This document shows, piece after piece, positions 45,698-54,780 of a stretch of DNA of 64,000 nucleotides; the first letter of the stretch is position 1; each line of letters begins with the position of its first letter. Position numbers and translations under genes: made by a program. Source of the DNA: Kovacikia minuta CCNUW1 (lineage in GTDB: Bacteria; Cyanobacteriota; Cyanobacteriia; Leptolyngbyales; Leptolyngbyaceae). Location: positions 5,466,536 to 5,530,535 of the forward strand of contig NZ_CP083582.1 in NCBI RefSeq assembly GCF_020091585.1. The letters run 5' to 3'. Below the pieces are notes generated by a model that was not told the DNA's origin, did not search any database, and was given only the letters and a program-made list of their open reading frames with translations.

Positions 45698-45746
45698 TTG
45701 CTGATCTCTATTTGCTGATCTCTATTTGCTGATCTCTATTTGCTGA
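45691..45746. repeat. Four 14-bp tandem units
   Basis: TCTCTATTTGCTGA is repeated exactly four times; the first unit shares its start with the right arm of the preceding hairpin, suggesting slippage from that point. Confidence 0.9.
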
Positions 45747-45802
45747 GCTGCAATAAATACCTTTAGCCAAATGGCACTGAAACAAGCAAAAATTGGGTGC
45801 TT

Positions 45803-45835
45803 AGATCTCCGGGTTCTTTAAGAATCCGGAGATCT
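45803..45835 (-). terminator. Likely terminator of the FKBP gene
   Basis: AGATCTCCGG and CCGGAGATCT pair perfectly with an inner GTTCTT/AAGAA extension, 30 bp beyond the FKBP stop on the minus strand. There is no long T-run, so the strength is unknown. Confidence 0.55.
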
Positions 45836-45864
45836 TAAATCCATTAAGTCAGTGCTATTCACCT

Positions 45865-46428
45865 TTAGCTAACCTTGAGTAATTCTACATCAAATAGCAA
45901 TGTGGAATTGGGGGGAATTGGACCGATACCCCGCGCACCGTAGCCTAAATCTGGAGGGATAATGAGTTCACGGCGACCACCCACTTTCATGGTGCTAACG
46001 CCTTCATCCCATCCTTTGATGACTTGCCCAACCCCAATTTTGAATTCAAAGGGTTGGTTGCGATCGCGGGAACTGTCAAACTTGGTGCCATCTTCTAACG
46101 TACCCGTGTAGTGAACGGTAACTTTTTGTCCGGTTTGGGGAGAGGCTCCAGTCCCTTCGACCAGATCGGTGTACTTCAAACCGGAAGGGGTTGTAGTCAC
46201 AGCTTTCTCTCCTGTGTTGGTTTGGGCTAGGGGGGGCGCAGCTTCTGCTACAAGGGTTTGGGCGGGGGAAGTGCCCTGGGTTGGGACAACCGTTTCGATG
46301 GCGGGGTCTGCATTGCTCTTTTGCAATTCACCAGCAATGGCTTCATTTTGGTTCCCGCTTATTTGGGACACGATGAGCAGCAGGAAACAAACAAAGATGA
46401 CTCCTAAGCTGATTAGAATTTCTTTCAC
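45865..46428 (-). CDS. FKBP-type peptidyl-prolyl cis-trans isomerase
   Basis: 187 aa if GTG 46428 is the start; I choose it because AGGAGG lies 6 bp upstream and the hydrophobic anchor begins at once ([20 protein letters not shown]). An ATG is not available; the frame extends to 46485 without support. After a Thr/Pro/Ala-rich linker, the FKBP domain covers the last ~105 residues: [59 protein letters not shown] and [14 protein letters not shown]. It speeds proline isomerisation, probably in the periplasm or thylakoid lumen, held by the N-terminal helix. Confidence 0.94.
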   Translation of the reverse strand: MKEILISLGVIFVCFLLLIVSQISGNQNEAIAGELQKSNADPAIETVVPTQGTSPAQTLVAEAAPPLAQTNTGEKAVTTTPSGLKYTDLVEGTGASPQTGQKVTVHYTGTLEDGTKFDSSRDRNQPFEFKIGVGQVIKGWDEGVSTMKVGGRRELIIPPDLGYGARGIGPIPPNSTLLFDVELLKVS

Positions 46429-46516
46429 AGAATCCTCCTGACATTCAGCGGTTGAGATGAGGTGGTAGGTGGCAGGGTGTTCCAATTACCACAAAGTCCA
46501 TTGTACAGGGAATCAC

Positions 46517-47290
46517 CTACTTCCTCCCTTCGCTCTCCAGTAAAGACTGTGCCAGGGCGACATTAAAATAGGTCGTTGTTCCAGATGAACCGACAATGAT
46601 TTGAAAGGGTAACTCGGGTTCACCTAAATGGTTTAGAACGAGGGCCGCACCGGAGAAATTATCATTTTGGGTATAACCATTGCAGGTAATGACGGTTTTG
46701 ATTCCTGCTTGAGTTGCGGACTTTAAACCCTGATAGGAGTCTTCGATCGCCAGACATTCTTCTGGTCGTAAATTAAGTGCCTGCAATGCGTATTCATAAA
46801 TATCAGGGGCAGGCTTTTTGTTTGGCACCATGTCTCCGGCGGCGATTACCTCAAACCAGGTGGGACTGTCGGGCGCAAGGTTTGTCTCTAGCAATGCCGT
46901 TACGTTATCGGGGGCGCTGGTTGTGGCGATCGCCAGTTTGATTCCCTGATTGCGAGCTTCCTCAATTAATCGTTTCACCCCTGGACGTAAGGGAATTTTT
47001 CCCGTCGCTACCAGCTGCCGATAGTGATGAGTTTTTGCCTGATGTAGTCTAGCAACCCAATTAGGAAAATCGCGGGGTGGGGCAAAATTTGGACAGTATT
47101 GGTCGATGTATGCTTTGATTCGTTCCTTCCCCCCGGCGATCGCCAGCAACTTCTGATACTGTTCCACCGACCAATCCCAGTCTAATTCTGCCTCAGCAAA
47201 TGCCCGATTAAAGGCCACACGGTGTCCATCCCGTTCGGTATCCGCCAGTGTTCCATCAACGTCAAAGATCAGGGCTTGGAGTTTGGACAT
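46517..47290 (-). CDS. HAD-family hydrolase (CbbY-like phosphatase)
   Basis: 257 aa from ATG 47290. The four HAD motifs are visible: FDVDGTLADTERDGHR (nucleophile and acid Asp), AIATTSAPDNVTALLE, Lys in VPNKKPAPDIYEYAL and CLAIEDSYQGLKSA. The helical cap between motifs I and II is of the CbbY/beta-phosphoglucomutase type. Cyanobacterial CbbY proteins are sugar-phosphate phosphatases, probably acting on xylulose-1,5-bisphosphate or similar; this is inferred. It lies 40 bp downstream of the AI-2E-type gene. Confidence 0.9.
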   Translation of the reverse strand: MSKLQALIFDVDGTLADTERDGHRVAFNRAFAEAELDWDWSVEQYQKLLAIAGGKERIKAYIDQYCPNFAPPRDFPNWVARLHQAKTHHYRQLVATGKIPLRPGVKRLIEEARNQGIKLAIATTSAPDNVTALLETNLAPDSPTWFEVIAAGDMVPNKKPAPDIYEYALQALNLRPEECLAIEDSYQGLKSATQAGIKTVITCNGYTQNDNFSGAALVLNHLGEPELPFQIIVGSSGTTTYFNVALAQSLLESEGRK

Positions 47291-47339
47291 AAGGGGCAAT
47301 TGTGAATTATGAATTATGAATTGGGTGGGGGGTATGAGT

Positions 47340-48551
47340 TCAGGTTCCCCTATCCTCTGTTCCCTGTTCCCTGTTTCCTAATCCCTCCCGGTCTGCCTCG
47401 CTGCCTCGCTCCAACTTTTCCTGGTCTTTTTGTCTTTTTGAATCCGTAACGGTGGATGAGGTATGGATAATTTCGGCTTCGGACACAGCGATTTCTGCGG
47501 CAAGCTCCCTACCGTCACCTGAATTTCCCCAGTGATCCATCACATCCTCAATTAACACTCTGCGTATCCAGATCTGGCAGACAACCATCAAAGGGATTGC
47601 CAGTAACAGTCCCAGAAAACCAAATAAGGTGGCAAAAAAGACCTGTCCCAGAAGGGTCAAAGCTGGTAGTAGAGAAACCTGTTGCGCCATCACGTAGGGC
47701 GTTAACAAATTACTTTCCAACTGCTGGATCAGAATATAAAGACCAAGAACCAGCAGCGCTTTGAGAATGGGAGTATGCGGGTCCAGGAGGGAAATGAGCA
47801 TGGGTGGAACCACGCTAAATGTGGGACCAAGGTTAGGGATAAAGTTGAGCAACCCCGAAAGAACCCCCTGCGCCAGTGCTGCTGGAACCCCAATGGCAAC
47901 CAATCCGATCCAGCTAAAGACGGCAACCACACCCATGCTAATTAGAGCACCAATAATCCACCGTCCCAGGGCAATCTCACACTCCAGGAGGATTGCATCA
48001 ACTCGACGGCGATAGAAAGAAGGGAACACTCGGATAAAACCCTGGCGATAGGCAAGTGGGTTGACCAGTAGCATTAGTCCCCAGACAACCACCAGCAGAA
48101 AATTTAGGATACTGCCCAGAGAAGTGGAGAAGAATGCCACTGAACTACTTAACACTCGGTTTACAAAAGGTTGAGCCTGCTGAATTAAATTATCAACACT
48201 GGGTAGGTAGGGGCTGAACTGTCTGGGCATCTGGTTGAGCCATTGCTCAATCTGGTTATTCAACTGGTTGATTCCCTTTGGCACCAGCACAAATAGTTCC
48301 TGAAATTGCTGGGTAAATGGGGGCACAATCAGCCAGACAAAGATGACGATCGCCAGCAGCATAAAAAGCACCGACAGCAGCACCGCGCCCGATCGCCGCA
48401 GGCCTTTTTTCTGAAACCACTGCGCCAACAGATTAAGACTATTTGCCAGTACAACCGCGGCAAAAACGAGCAACAAAATCTGCCGGATTTCCCAGAGGAT
48501 ATACAGCGAGGCTGCCAATGCTAAAAAACCAATCCACTTTCCCAAACTCAT
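47340..48551 (-). CDS. AI-2E family transporter (PerM-like membrane protein)
   Basis: 403 aa with about eight membrane spans and the family's central motif GLLNFIPNLGPTFSVVPPML, followed by LIQQLESNLLTPYVMAQQVS. Members export small signals or act in Na+/H+ exchange; the substrate is unknown. The last ~45 residues (KRQKDQEKLERGSEADREG and onward) are hydrophilic and encoded by the common repeat-type sequence, so the C-terminus may have been extended by repeat DNA. Start at ATG 48551. Confidence 0.92.
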   Translation of the reverse strand: MSLGKWIGFLALAASLYILWEIRQILLLVFAAVVLANSLNLLAQWFQKKGLRRSGAVLLSVLFMLLAIVIFVWLIVPPFTQQFQELFVLVPKGINQLNNQIEQWLNQMPRQFSPYLPSVDNLIQQAQPFVNRVLSSSVAFFSTSLGSILNFLLVVVWGLMLLVNPLAYRQGFIRVFPSFYRRRVDAILLECEIALGRWIIGALISMGVVAVFSWIGLVAIGVPAALAQGVLSGLLNFIPNLGPTFSVVPPMLISLLDPHTPILKALLVLGLYILIQQLESNLLTPYVMAQQVSLLPALTLLGQVFFATLFGFLGLLLAIPLMVVCQIWIRRVLIEDVMDHWGNSGDGRELAAEIAVSEAEIIHTSSTVTDSKRQKDQEKLERGSEADREGLGNREQGTEDRGT

Positions 48552-48694
48552 CCGTTCACCTCTTAGTTAGGTGGTAGGTGGCAGGTGGTGGGTAACAGGT
48601 GGCAGGTGATAGGTAGTAGGTGGTAGGGATTAAACCCCCTCACCCCTTACCTTATCACCCCCTCATTCCCTTACCCCTTACCCTCCACTTCCCC

Positions 48695-48886
48695 TCACTT
48701 CTCACTCCTCACCTTTTTCCGCTGCCAGCGCCAGCTAAGCAGGGTTGCCATGAATAAACTGGGCAACCAAACTGCGATCAGTGCATTGGTTGACGAAGCC
48801 GTAATCGATAAATATGGACCTCCATATTTGATCGCGATCGCTACGGCCGTCGACAGGACCATCACTTTGAAAATAAACCAAACCAT
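48695..48886 (-). CDS. Small membrane protein with two spans
   Basis: 63 aa from ATG 48886 (MVWFIFKVMVLSTAVAIAIK); an upstream ATG at 48904 is possible. It has two hydrophobic helices (residues ~3-20 and ~36-55) and a basic end (WRWQRKKVRSEK). It looks like a conserved cyanobacterial small protein but I cannot name it. It is divergent from the kinase gene at 49047. Confidence 0.65.
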   Translation of the reverse strand: MVWFIFKVMVLSTAVAIAIKYGGPYLSITASSTNALIAVWLPSLFMATLLSWRWQRKKVRSEK

Positions 48887-49046
48887 TGTTTCGTTGTCTT
48901 TCAAACAAAGAAGAACCTAAGCTTGCCTATTGTAGTTTGTACAGGAAATTCGGGGAACTCTACGGCTTGAATACTCAAATCCTTGTGGCTATTTTGCCCC
49001 TCTTTTATGCAGATTATGCTGCCTTGATGTAGATATAGGAGTTGTC

Positions 49047-50408
49047 ATGGTGGAATCACTTAGAAGTTTCTTAGATCCATACGGTTTTATTCCCCACGGG
49101 CACTGCTATCTGTGGAAGCCGGAACTGGTCTGGTTGCATCTAGTTTCCGATGGGGCGATCGCCCTTGCCTACTTCTCCATCCCTTTAACCCTGCTGTACT
49201 TCATTTCCAGGCGCAAAGACATTCCCTTTAACTGGATTTTCTGCATGTTTGGGGCATTTATTCTTGCCTGTGGTACTGGGCACCTAATGGATATCTGGAC
49301 TCTGTGGCACCCAAACTACTGGACTGCTGGATTAATTAAAGCCTGTACGGCAGTTATTTCAGTTATTACTGCGATGGAGTTGATTCCCTTAGTCCCCCAG
49401 GCGCTGGCGTTGCCGAAGCCTGCCGAGTTAGAAGCAGCCAACCGGGAATTGGAAGCAGCCATGCGGCAACTGCAACAAACCCAAATTCAACTCATTCAAA
49501 CAGAAAAAATGTCGGGTCTGGGGCAGTTGGTTGCCAGTATTGCCCACGAAATCAACAACCCAATCAATTTTATCCACGGCAACTTGACCCATACCAAAGA
49601 GTACACTCAGGATCTATTGAAATTGCTGCAACTCTATCAGCAATCCTATCCCCACCCGACTCCGGCGATTCAAGCAGAAATTGCAGCCAGGGATCTGGAC
49701 TTTCTAAAAGAGGATTTGCCGAAAATGTTGGCTTCAATGCGAATTGGAACCGAGCGGATTCGTCAGTTGGTTTCGTCGTTGCGGAACTTTTCCCGGGTTG
49801 ATGAAGCCGAGAAAAAACCGGTCAATATTCATGAGGGCATCGACAGTACCCTGTTGATTTTGCATAATCGCCTTAAACCCCGATTGGATCGATCGGGTAT
49901 TCAGGTAGAAAAAACCTATGGTCAAATTCCTCTGGTAGAGTGTTTCGCTGGGCAACTCAACCAGGTGTTTATGAATGTTCTCAGTAACGCGATCGATGCC
50001 CTGGAATTAAGTCCAAAGTTTGCCCTCGCATCTGATGCAAAAACCAGTTCCCTTAACCTGGCACAAACTCAGAACTTTCCCAGCATTCGGATTCAGACGG
50101 AGGTGGTTGAGCAAAACTGGGTTCTGATCCAAATTTCAGATAATGGAATGGGGATGACCGAACAGGTGAGGGAAAGTGTTTTTGAGCCATTTTTTACCAC
50201 GAAACCGGTGGGCAAAGGAACGGGGCTAGGGTTATCAATTAGTCAGCAAATTGTAGTTAAAAAACATGGGGGGCAGATTACCTGTCTTTCGGTACTTGAG
50301 GAGGGAACTACGTTTCAGATCAAAATTCCGATTCATCAATCGGAAGAAATTCGGACGGTAAAAGCAAAACCCGTTTTTCACACCTCTAATCAGTTAAACC
50401 TGACCTAA
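49047..50408 (+). CDS. Ethylene-receptor-like sensor histidine kinase
   Basis: 453 aa. Three membrane helices (about residues 30-105) carry the ethylene-binding signature FGAFILACGTGHL; Cys75 and His79 fit the Cu(I) ligands of plant ETR1 and Synechocystis Etr1, and WLHLVSDGAIALAYFSIPL has the conserved Asp. A short coiled coil follows (no GAF domain), then HisKA with SIAHEINNP (His167) and a HATPase_c domain (QVFMNVLSNAIDAL, ISDNGMGM, GTGLGLSIS). It should sense ethylene or a related ligand and phosphorylate a response regulator, none of which is adjacent. ATG 49047 has AGGAG upstream. Confidence 0.93.
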   Translation: MVESLRSFLDPYGFIPHGHCYLWKPELVWLHLVSDGAIALAYFSIPLTLLYFISRRKDIPFNWIFCMFGAFILACGTGHLMDIWTLWHPNYWTAGLIKACTAVISVITAMELIPLVPQALALPKPAELEAANRELEAAMRQLQQTQIQLIQTEKMSGLGQLVASIAHEINNPINFIHGNLTHTKEYTQDLLKLLQLYQQSYPHPTPAIQAEIAARDLDFLKEDLPKMLASMRIGTERIRQLVSSLRNFSRVDEAEKKPVNIHEGIDSTLLILHNRLKPRLDRSGIQVEKTYGQIPLVECFAGQLNQVFMNVLSNAIDALELSPKFALASDAKTSSLNLAQTQNFPSIRIQTEVVEQNWVLIQISDNGMGMTEQVRESVFEPFFTTKPVGKGTGLGLSISQQIVVKKHGGQITCLSVLEEGTTFQIKIPIHQSEEIRTVKAKPVFHTSNQLNLT

Positions 50409-50542
50409 AAGACGGACGAGAAAGAGTACAAATATACCATTCGGCAAGGGGTGAATACCGAATCTGGGCGATCGCTGGGGATTTTTTACAATACCTTTAG
50501 ACGCAAGCTGTAAGTTGAGAGAATTAAGCTACATAGCCTCAT

Positions 50543-50570
50543 CTATTAGCTGACAGCTATCAGCTAATAG
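50543..50570. repeat. 11-bp stem palindrome upstream of ftsH
   Basis: CTATTAGCTGA pairs perfectly with TCAGCTAATAG around CAGCTA, 28 bp before the ftsH ATG. The motif AGCTGATAGCTGACAGC recurs in this genome (for example near 53980 and 63480). It could act as a 5'-UTR stem, but a simple repeat is as likely. Confidence 0.6.
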
Positions 50571-50598
50571 CGAACAGCTACCAAAAGGAGTCCTCCGC

Positions 50599-52546
50599 AT
50601 GCCTGTTGAAACCAATAAAGGACCCTCCCTCAAAGCGCCAAAACCGCGGCAGTTTGGGGGCGGGCTATTAATCCTAATCACGTTGCTCCTGGTGCTGAAC
50701 TTCGTGATTCCCAGTTTTGGTCCCCGTCCTCCCCAGATTGCCTATAGTGACTTTGTTACCCAGGTACAGGCAGGCAAAGTAGACCGGGCACTGGTCAGTA
50801 ATGACCGAATCGAGTTTACGATGAAACCCGACCCCGAATACCCCGGCTGCTGATCCGAAACGTCCGCAAATTTACACCACGACGCCAGTAGCGATCGACC
50901 TGGATTTACCCAAAATTCTGCGAGATAACGGGGTTGAATTTGGTGCACCTCCCCCCAACAACAGTGGTTGGATCGGAACACTTCTCAGTTGGGTTGTGCC
51001 ACCGCTCATCTTTTTTGGAATTTGGGGGTGGTTGCTTAACCGTCAGGGCGGCGGCGGTCCCGCAGCGTTGACTGTGGGCAAAAGCAAAGCCCGGATTTAC
51101 TCTGAAGGCAGCACAGGGGTCAAGTTTGCTGATGTTGCTGGGGTAGATGAGGCAAAGGCAGAACTGCAAGAAATTGTGGATTTTCTCAAAAATGCCGACA
51201 AGTACACCCGTCTAGGAGCAAAGATCCCCAAAGGTGTACTGGTTGTTGGTCCCCCAGGAACGGGGAAAACGTTGCTGGCAAAGGCAGTCGCCGGAGAAGC
51301 CAGCGTTCCCTTTTTCAGCATCTCTGGCTCTGAGTTTATTGAACTCTTTGTCGGGGTGGGGGCTTCTCGTGTGCGGGATCTGTTTGATCAGGCAAAGCAG
51401 CAAGCTCCTTGTATTGTCTTCATTGACGAGTTAGACGCGTTGGGTAAATCGCGGGGCAACAATGCCATGTTTGGTGGGAACGACGAGCGTGAGCAAACCC
51501 TGAACCAATTGTTGACGGAAATGGATGGGTTTGATGCGAACACTGGGGTGATTATCATTGCTGCCACCAACCGTCCTGAAGTGCTTGACCCGGCATTGCG
51601 TCGTCCCGGTCGGTTCGATCGCCAGGTGGTGGTCGATCGCCCCGACAAAATTGGGCGGGAAGCCATTCTTAAGGTGCATGCTCGCAATGTAAAACTGGCG
51701 GATGATGTCAACCTGGGCACGATCGCCATTCGCACACCTGGATTCGCTGGAGCCGATCTGGCAAATCTGGTGAATGAAGCAGCCCTGCTGGCAGCTCGCA
51801 ACAATCGTCAGGCAGTCCTGATGGCAGATTTCAATGAAGCGATCGAACGGGTGATTGCTGGGCTGGAGAAAAAATCCCGTGTCCTGAATGAACAGGAGAA
51901 AAAGCGGGTAGCGTATCACGAAGTCGGACACGCGATCGTCGGTGCCCTGATGCCCGGTGCCGGGAAGGTGGAAAAGATTTCCATTGTGCCGCGTGGGGTG
52001 GGTGCCCTGGGTTATACGTTGCAATTACCAGAGGAAGATCGCTTCCTGATGGGTGAAGACGAAATTCGGGGACGGATTGCCACTTTACTGGGTGGTCGAT
52101 CTTCTGAAGAATTAATCTTCAACAATATTGTGTCCACGGGAGCCAGCGATGATATCCAGAAAGCAACCGACCTGGCGGAACGGATGGTTACCCTTTACGG
52201 CATGAGTGACTATCTTGGCCCCGTTGCCTTTGAGAAACCCCAGGGACAATTCCTGGAAGGCTACAGTTCTCCTCGTCGGGCGGTGAGTCCCAAGGTAACG
52301 GAAGAAATCGACCAGGAGGTGAAGGACACGGTTGAGCGTGCGCACCATATTGCCCTGGCAATTCTGGACAAAAACCGGGATTTGTTAGAAGAAACGGCAA
52401 AGGAACTTCTGAACAAGGAAGTTTTGGAAGGCGACTCCCTTCGGCAACGGCTTAGTCAAGCAGTTGCCCCCGCCGAGATGGATAACTGGCTTCTAACGGG
52501 CAAATTACCCGAAGGAACCGCCCTGTACCAAACCACTTTAGCCTAG
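50599..52546 (+). pseudogene. ftsH: ATP-dependent zinc metalloprotease FtsH, apparent one-base frameshift
   Basis: The ATG at 50599 has AAGGAG 8 bp upstream. The first part (membrane span FGGGLLILITLLLVLNFVIP, then the external domain) ends at a TGA at 50851. The +1 frame continues with [20 protein letters not shown], a second span ([16 protein letters not shown]), the AAA domain ([29 protein letters not shown], second region of homology RRPGRFDRQ) and the zinc site HEVGH, to 52546. One extra C in GACCCC near 50830 would explain the break. Joined length is about 648 aa, normal for FtsH. It degrades membrane and soluble proteins, including photosystem subunits. Since at least one ftsH is essential, a sequencing error or a redundant paralogue must be considered. 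Confidence 0.9.
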
Positions 52547-52570
52547 TTAGGGTCACCGCCTGGAATTCTG

Positions 52571-52599
52571 GTAGAGAGACCTCACTCAGGTCTCTCTAC
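52571..52599 (+). terminator. 12-bp stem hairpin after ftsH
   Basis: GTAGAGAGACCT and AGGTCTCTCTAC form a perfect stem with loop CACTC, 25 bp beyond the ftsH stop. No T-run follows, so it may be a REP-type palindrome that stabilises the transcript. Confidence 0.55.
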
Positions 52600-52639
52600 T
52601 TGCGAACTAAGTACAAATGAACTATCTTTTATGGAGAAG

Positions 52640-52675
52640 CGATCGCTCTTAGGCTAATGGGGGCGATCGTTTTTT
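52640..52675 (+). terminator. Intrinsic terminator downstream of ftsH
   Basis: CGATCGCTC pairs with GGGCGATCG (8 of 9) across a 12-nt loop and is followed by six T residues at 52670-52675, the usual form of a factor-independent terminator on the plus strand. Confidence 0.7.
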
Positions 52676-52732
52676 CTGAGGTAGGGTTTACACCTTTTTC
52701 CCTGACACTAAATACCTAACCCCTGATGAGGG

Positions 52733-53450
52733 TCACTTAAACAGTGGAATAATCCAGGCAGCAACAATGCTAAGTAGAATAGCCATTTCAAGCACCACCA
52801 GAATACGTGGGGATTGAAACCAGGCTGCCCAGGAGCCTTTCTGAAGGCTAGTCCACCATTGAGAGAGATGAGACGACCAAAGCCTGGGACTATCTCTATC
52901 GCGAAACTGCCAATTCAGCATAGATAGCAACAACGGTGCTCCCCCAACTTTTGCATTCCATCAGCAGATGAAGGGCGATCGCCGCTACCATGATGACCCA
53001 ACCAATCAGATGAGCATAGTACCAGGCATGGTTTAATTCCCCTTTTGGCAACCAAGTTTCATCCATCATCTTGCCGCTAAAGAGTGCAAAGGTTAAGGCA
53101 AGGAGAGCAACTGTGTTGGTGAGGCGGTTCAACGTGTACCACCAACTGGGTGTCCCAAGTTGTGTCAGCGTTGTGAACGAGTCAGGCTGAACGAGCCGTT
53201 TCTGCCCTCGATGGAAGGCGTAGATCACGAATGCAGGAAAGATCAGTAACGTCCACAAACCAAACGTTCCATGCACTCCTTCAATATCTTTATAAGGCGG
53301 CAGTGGAATTCTCCCCCAGCGACCATCATAGGTGTCGTAAGTCCAGAAAGCGGTCAAAATTGCAGCCATTAAAAACAGCCCCGTGAGTCCGTGCAGAATA
53401 CGAAGGAGAAGCGGTTGGTAGGGTTGGGTCAATTTCATGTTGGTAATCAA
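52733..53450 (-). pseudogene. Cytochrome b561/b6-like membrane protein, frameshifted near the C-terminus
   Basis: The N-terminal 170 residues (LLRILHGLTGLFLMAAILTA, DIEGVHGTFGLWTLLIFPAF, HAWYYAHLIGWVIMVAAIAL, HLLM) give four membrane helices with paired His residues that should bind two haems, as in cytochrome b/b6-domain proteins. After LLMEC the frame leaves the family; the other frame continues KVGGAPLLLSMLNWQFRDRD and ends in a last helix (ILVVLEMAILLSIVAAWIIP) at 52733. One extra A in a four-A run (52949-52952, minus strand) explains it. Joined product about 235 aa, from ATG 53450 or 53438. It would carry electrons in the membrane; no partner gene is nearby. Confidence 0.82.
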
Positions 53451-53958
53451 CAGCCAATATGCTTGTAAGACCTATCTAAACAAACAATAGTTGAATGATT
53501 ATAGAGGGATTTTTGAGACTATCTTCTAACATAATGGCTAAAAAAAATTAGATTCAAATTATGAAATAAAGATGAATTAAAAATGAGGAAAAAGTGAAAT
53601 AAAATTCCTTGTAAGCCTTGTGTCTCAATATATCCAGCAGTTTCTAACTAGCAAGTTTTACTGTAGCGTAGAAAGGTCTTGAAGGGAAGTAGCAGCTGGT
53701 TCTCAATTAACCAGTCACCCAAATTAACATACGGGCAATTGTCTGGCTTGGGTAGCAAGACTTGATCTCTGCTTAGTTGATTTTCTAAGCTAATACCCAT
53801 TTAATGTGAGGCGATATAGAAAAGGGACTCCAAAATGAAGTTGTAAGACGAAACCGATATCACTCCTAATCATTCGAAGGTGAGATAGAGCGAGATCAGG
53901 TAGGGGGATGGGCAAAAAAATAGTAAGCGTTTGGTTCGACATCTGAATTTATGCAAAG
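53451..53958. other. 508-bp gap, nothing recognised
   Basis: AT-rich upstream part (53500-53640), then ordinary sequence. I found no open frame with coding character, no strong hairpin and no tandem repeat. It separates the cytochrome gene start from the FHA gene end. Confidence 0.5.
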
Positions 53959-54315
53959 CTAAACAACCAGGGGAAAGCTGATCGCTGACAGTTGAGAGCT
54001 AACAGCCTCTTGTGCCAAATAATGGACTCTAAGTTGAGGACCAGAAGGGGCCAGACGAATAATGGCATCCTGTTTCAGCAACGCATGGGTAATTGGCTTG
54101 TCATCCAAATAGGTGCTATTGCAACTCAAGTTCACAATCTTCCATTGATTGCCGTCCCCCCATAACATGGCGTGGTATTCAGAAATCGCACTGCTGTTAA
54201 GGACAATTTGGTTGTCAGATGCTCGCCCAACTCGAACAACAGATTCAGATTCAAAAATCCAGGTTTGCTGTAAGCCACAGGCATTGGGAGACAGCAGTTC
54301 AAGTGCGATCGCCAT
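53959..54315 (-). CDS. FHA-domain protein
   Basis: 118 aa, a single forkhead-associated domain: SVVRVGRASDNQIVL with the phosphopeptide-binding Gly-Arg, SSAISEYHAMLW with Ser and His, and NSTYLDD with the conserved Asn. It should bind phosphothreonine peptides. The last ~15 residues (SSQLSAISFP) are encoded by the AGCTGATxGCTGACAG-type repeat, so the natural end was probably before that. It stands alone; a kinase partner is not evident. Confidence 0.87.
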   Translation of the reverse strand: MAIALELLSPNACGLQQTWIFESESVVRVGRASDNQIVLNSSAISEYHAMLWGDGNQWKIVNLSCNSTYLDDKPITHALLKQDAIIRLAPSGPQLRVHYLAQEAVSSQLSAISFPLVV

Positions 54316-54354
54316 ATCCGTTCAGTCTGAAAACAATGAGGGGGAGTGGAGAGT

Positions 54355-54389
54355 GGGGAATGGGGAATGGGGAGTGGGGAGTGGGGAGT
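54355..54389. repeat. STRR heptamers GGGGAAT/GGGGAGT
   Basis: Five consecutive heptamers (two GGGGAAT, three GGGGAGT) within a longer G-rich stretch (54339-54395). The same type follows each NACHT-end copy and occurs before 59840. Confidence 0.85.
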
Positions 54390-54504
54390 GAGGGAAGAGT
54401 TTTGAGTTCTGAGTTAGAACTGAGAACTGAGGATTGAAGGCTGCGAGCTGCTGGAACACTGTCTCTGTGTCTTTTTCTGCCACCTGCCACCCACCACCTG
54501 CCAC

Positions 54505-54657
54505 CTAATTCTCAACCGGGAACCATTTACAAACCAATCTGCCTTCTACTTTGAACCAGGAAGCTGCTAAACCTCGGCGGCGGGCAGTAGACGGTGATTG
54601 ATATTGATAGGGTGAGTTAACTTTGGTTTCAACTTTTGGGGTCGTTGTGTCGTTCAT
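54505..54657 (-). CDS. Small conserved-looking protein (50 aa)
   Basis: The minus strand reads MNDTTTPKVETKVNSPYQYQ, then STARRRGLAASWFKVEGR and LVCKWFPVEN, stop at 54505. The basic RRRGLAASW block followed by G-[RK]-LVC-x-W fits a pattern I associate with small cyanobacterial proteins that have no known function. It lies divergent from the large response regulator at 54781. No signal peptide. Its size makes it easy to miss; the assignment rests on pattern only. Confidence 0.6.
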   Translation of the reverse strand: MNDTTTPKVETKVNSPYQYQSPSTARRRGLAASWFKVEGRLVCKWFPVEN

Positions 54658-54780
54658 GATTCAACTCCATTGGATTCTTGAAAAGAAGGGTTTTTGGGGC
54701 AGTCGGTTCATTTCTTTGCCCGATGCTTTTAAGATTAAGAAGCGATCGAGAAGAACTAGAGAACCAGGGGTGATGGAGCT

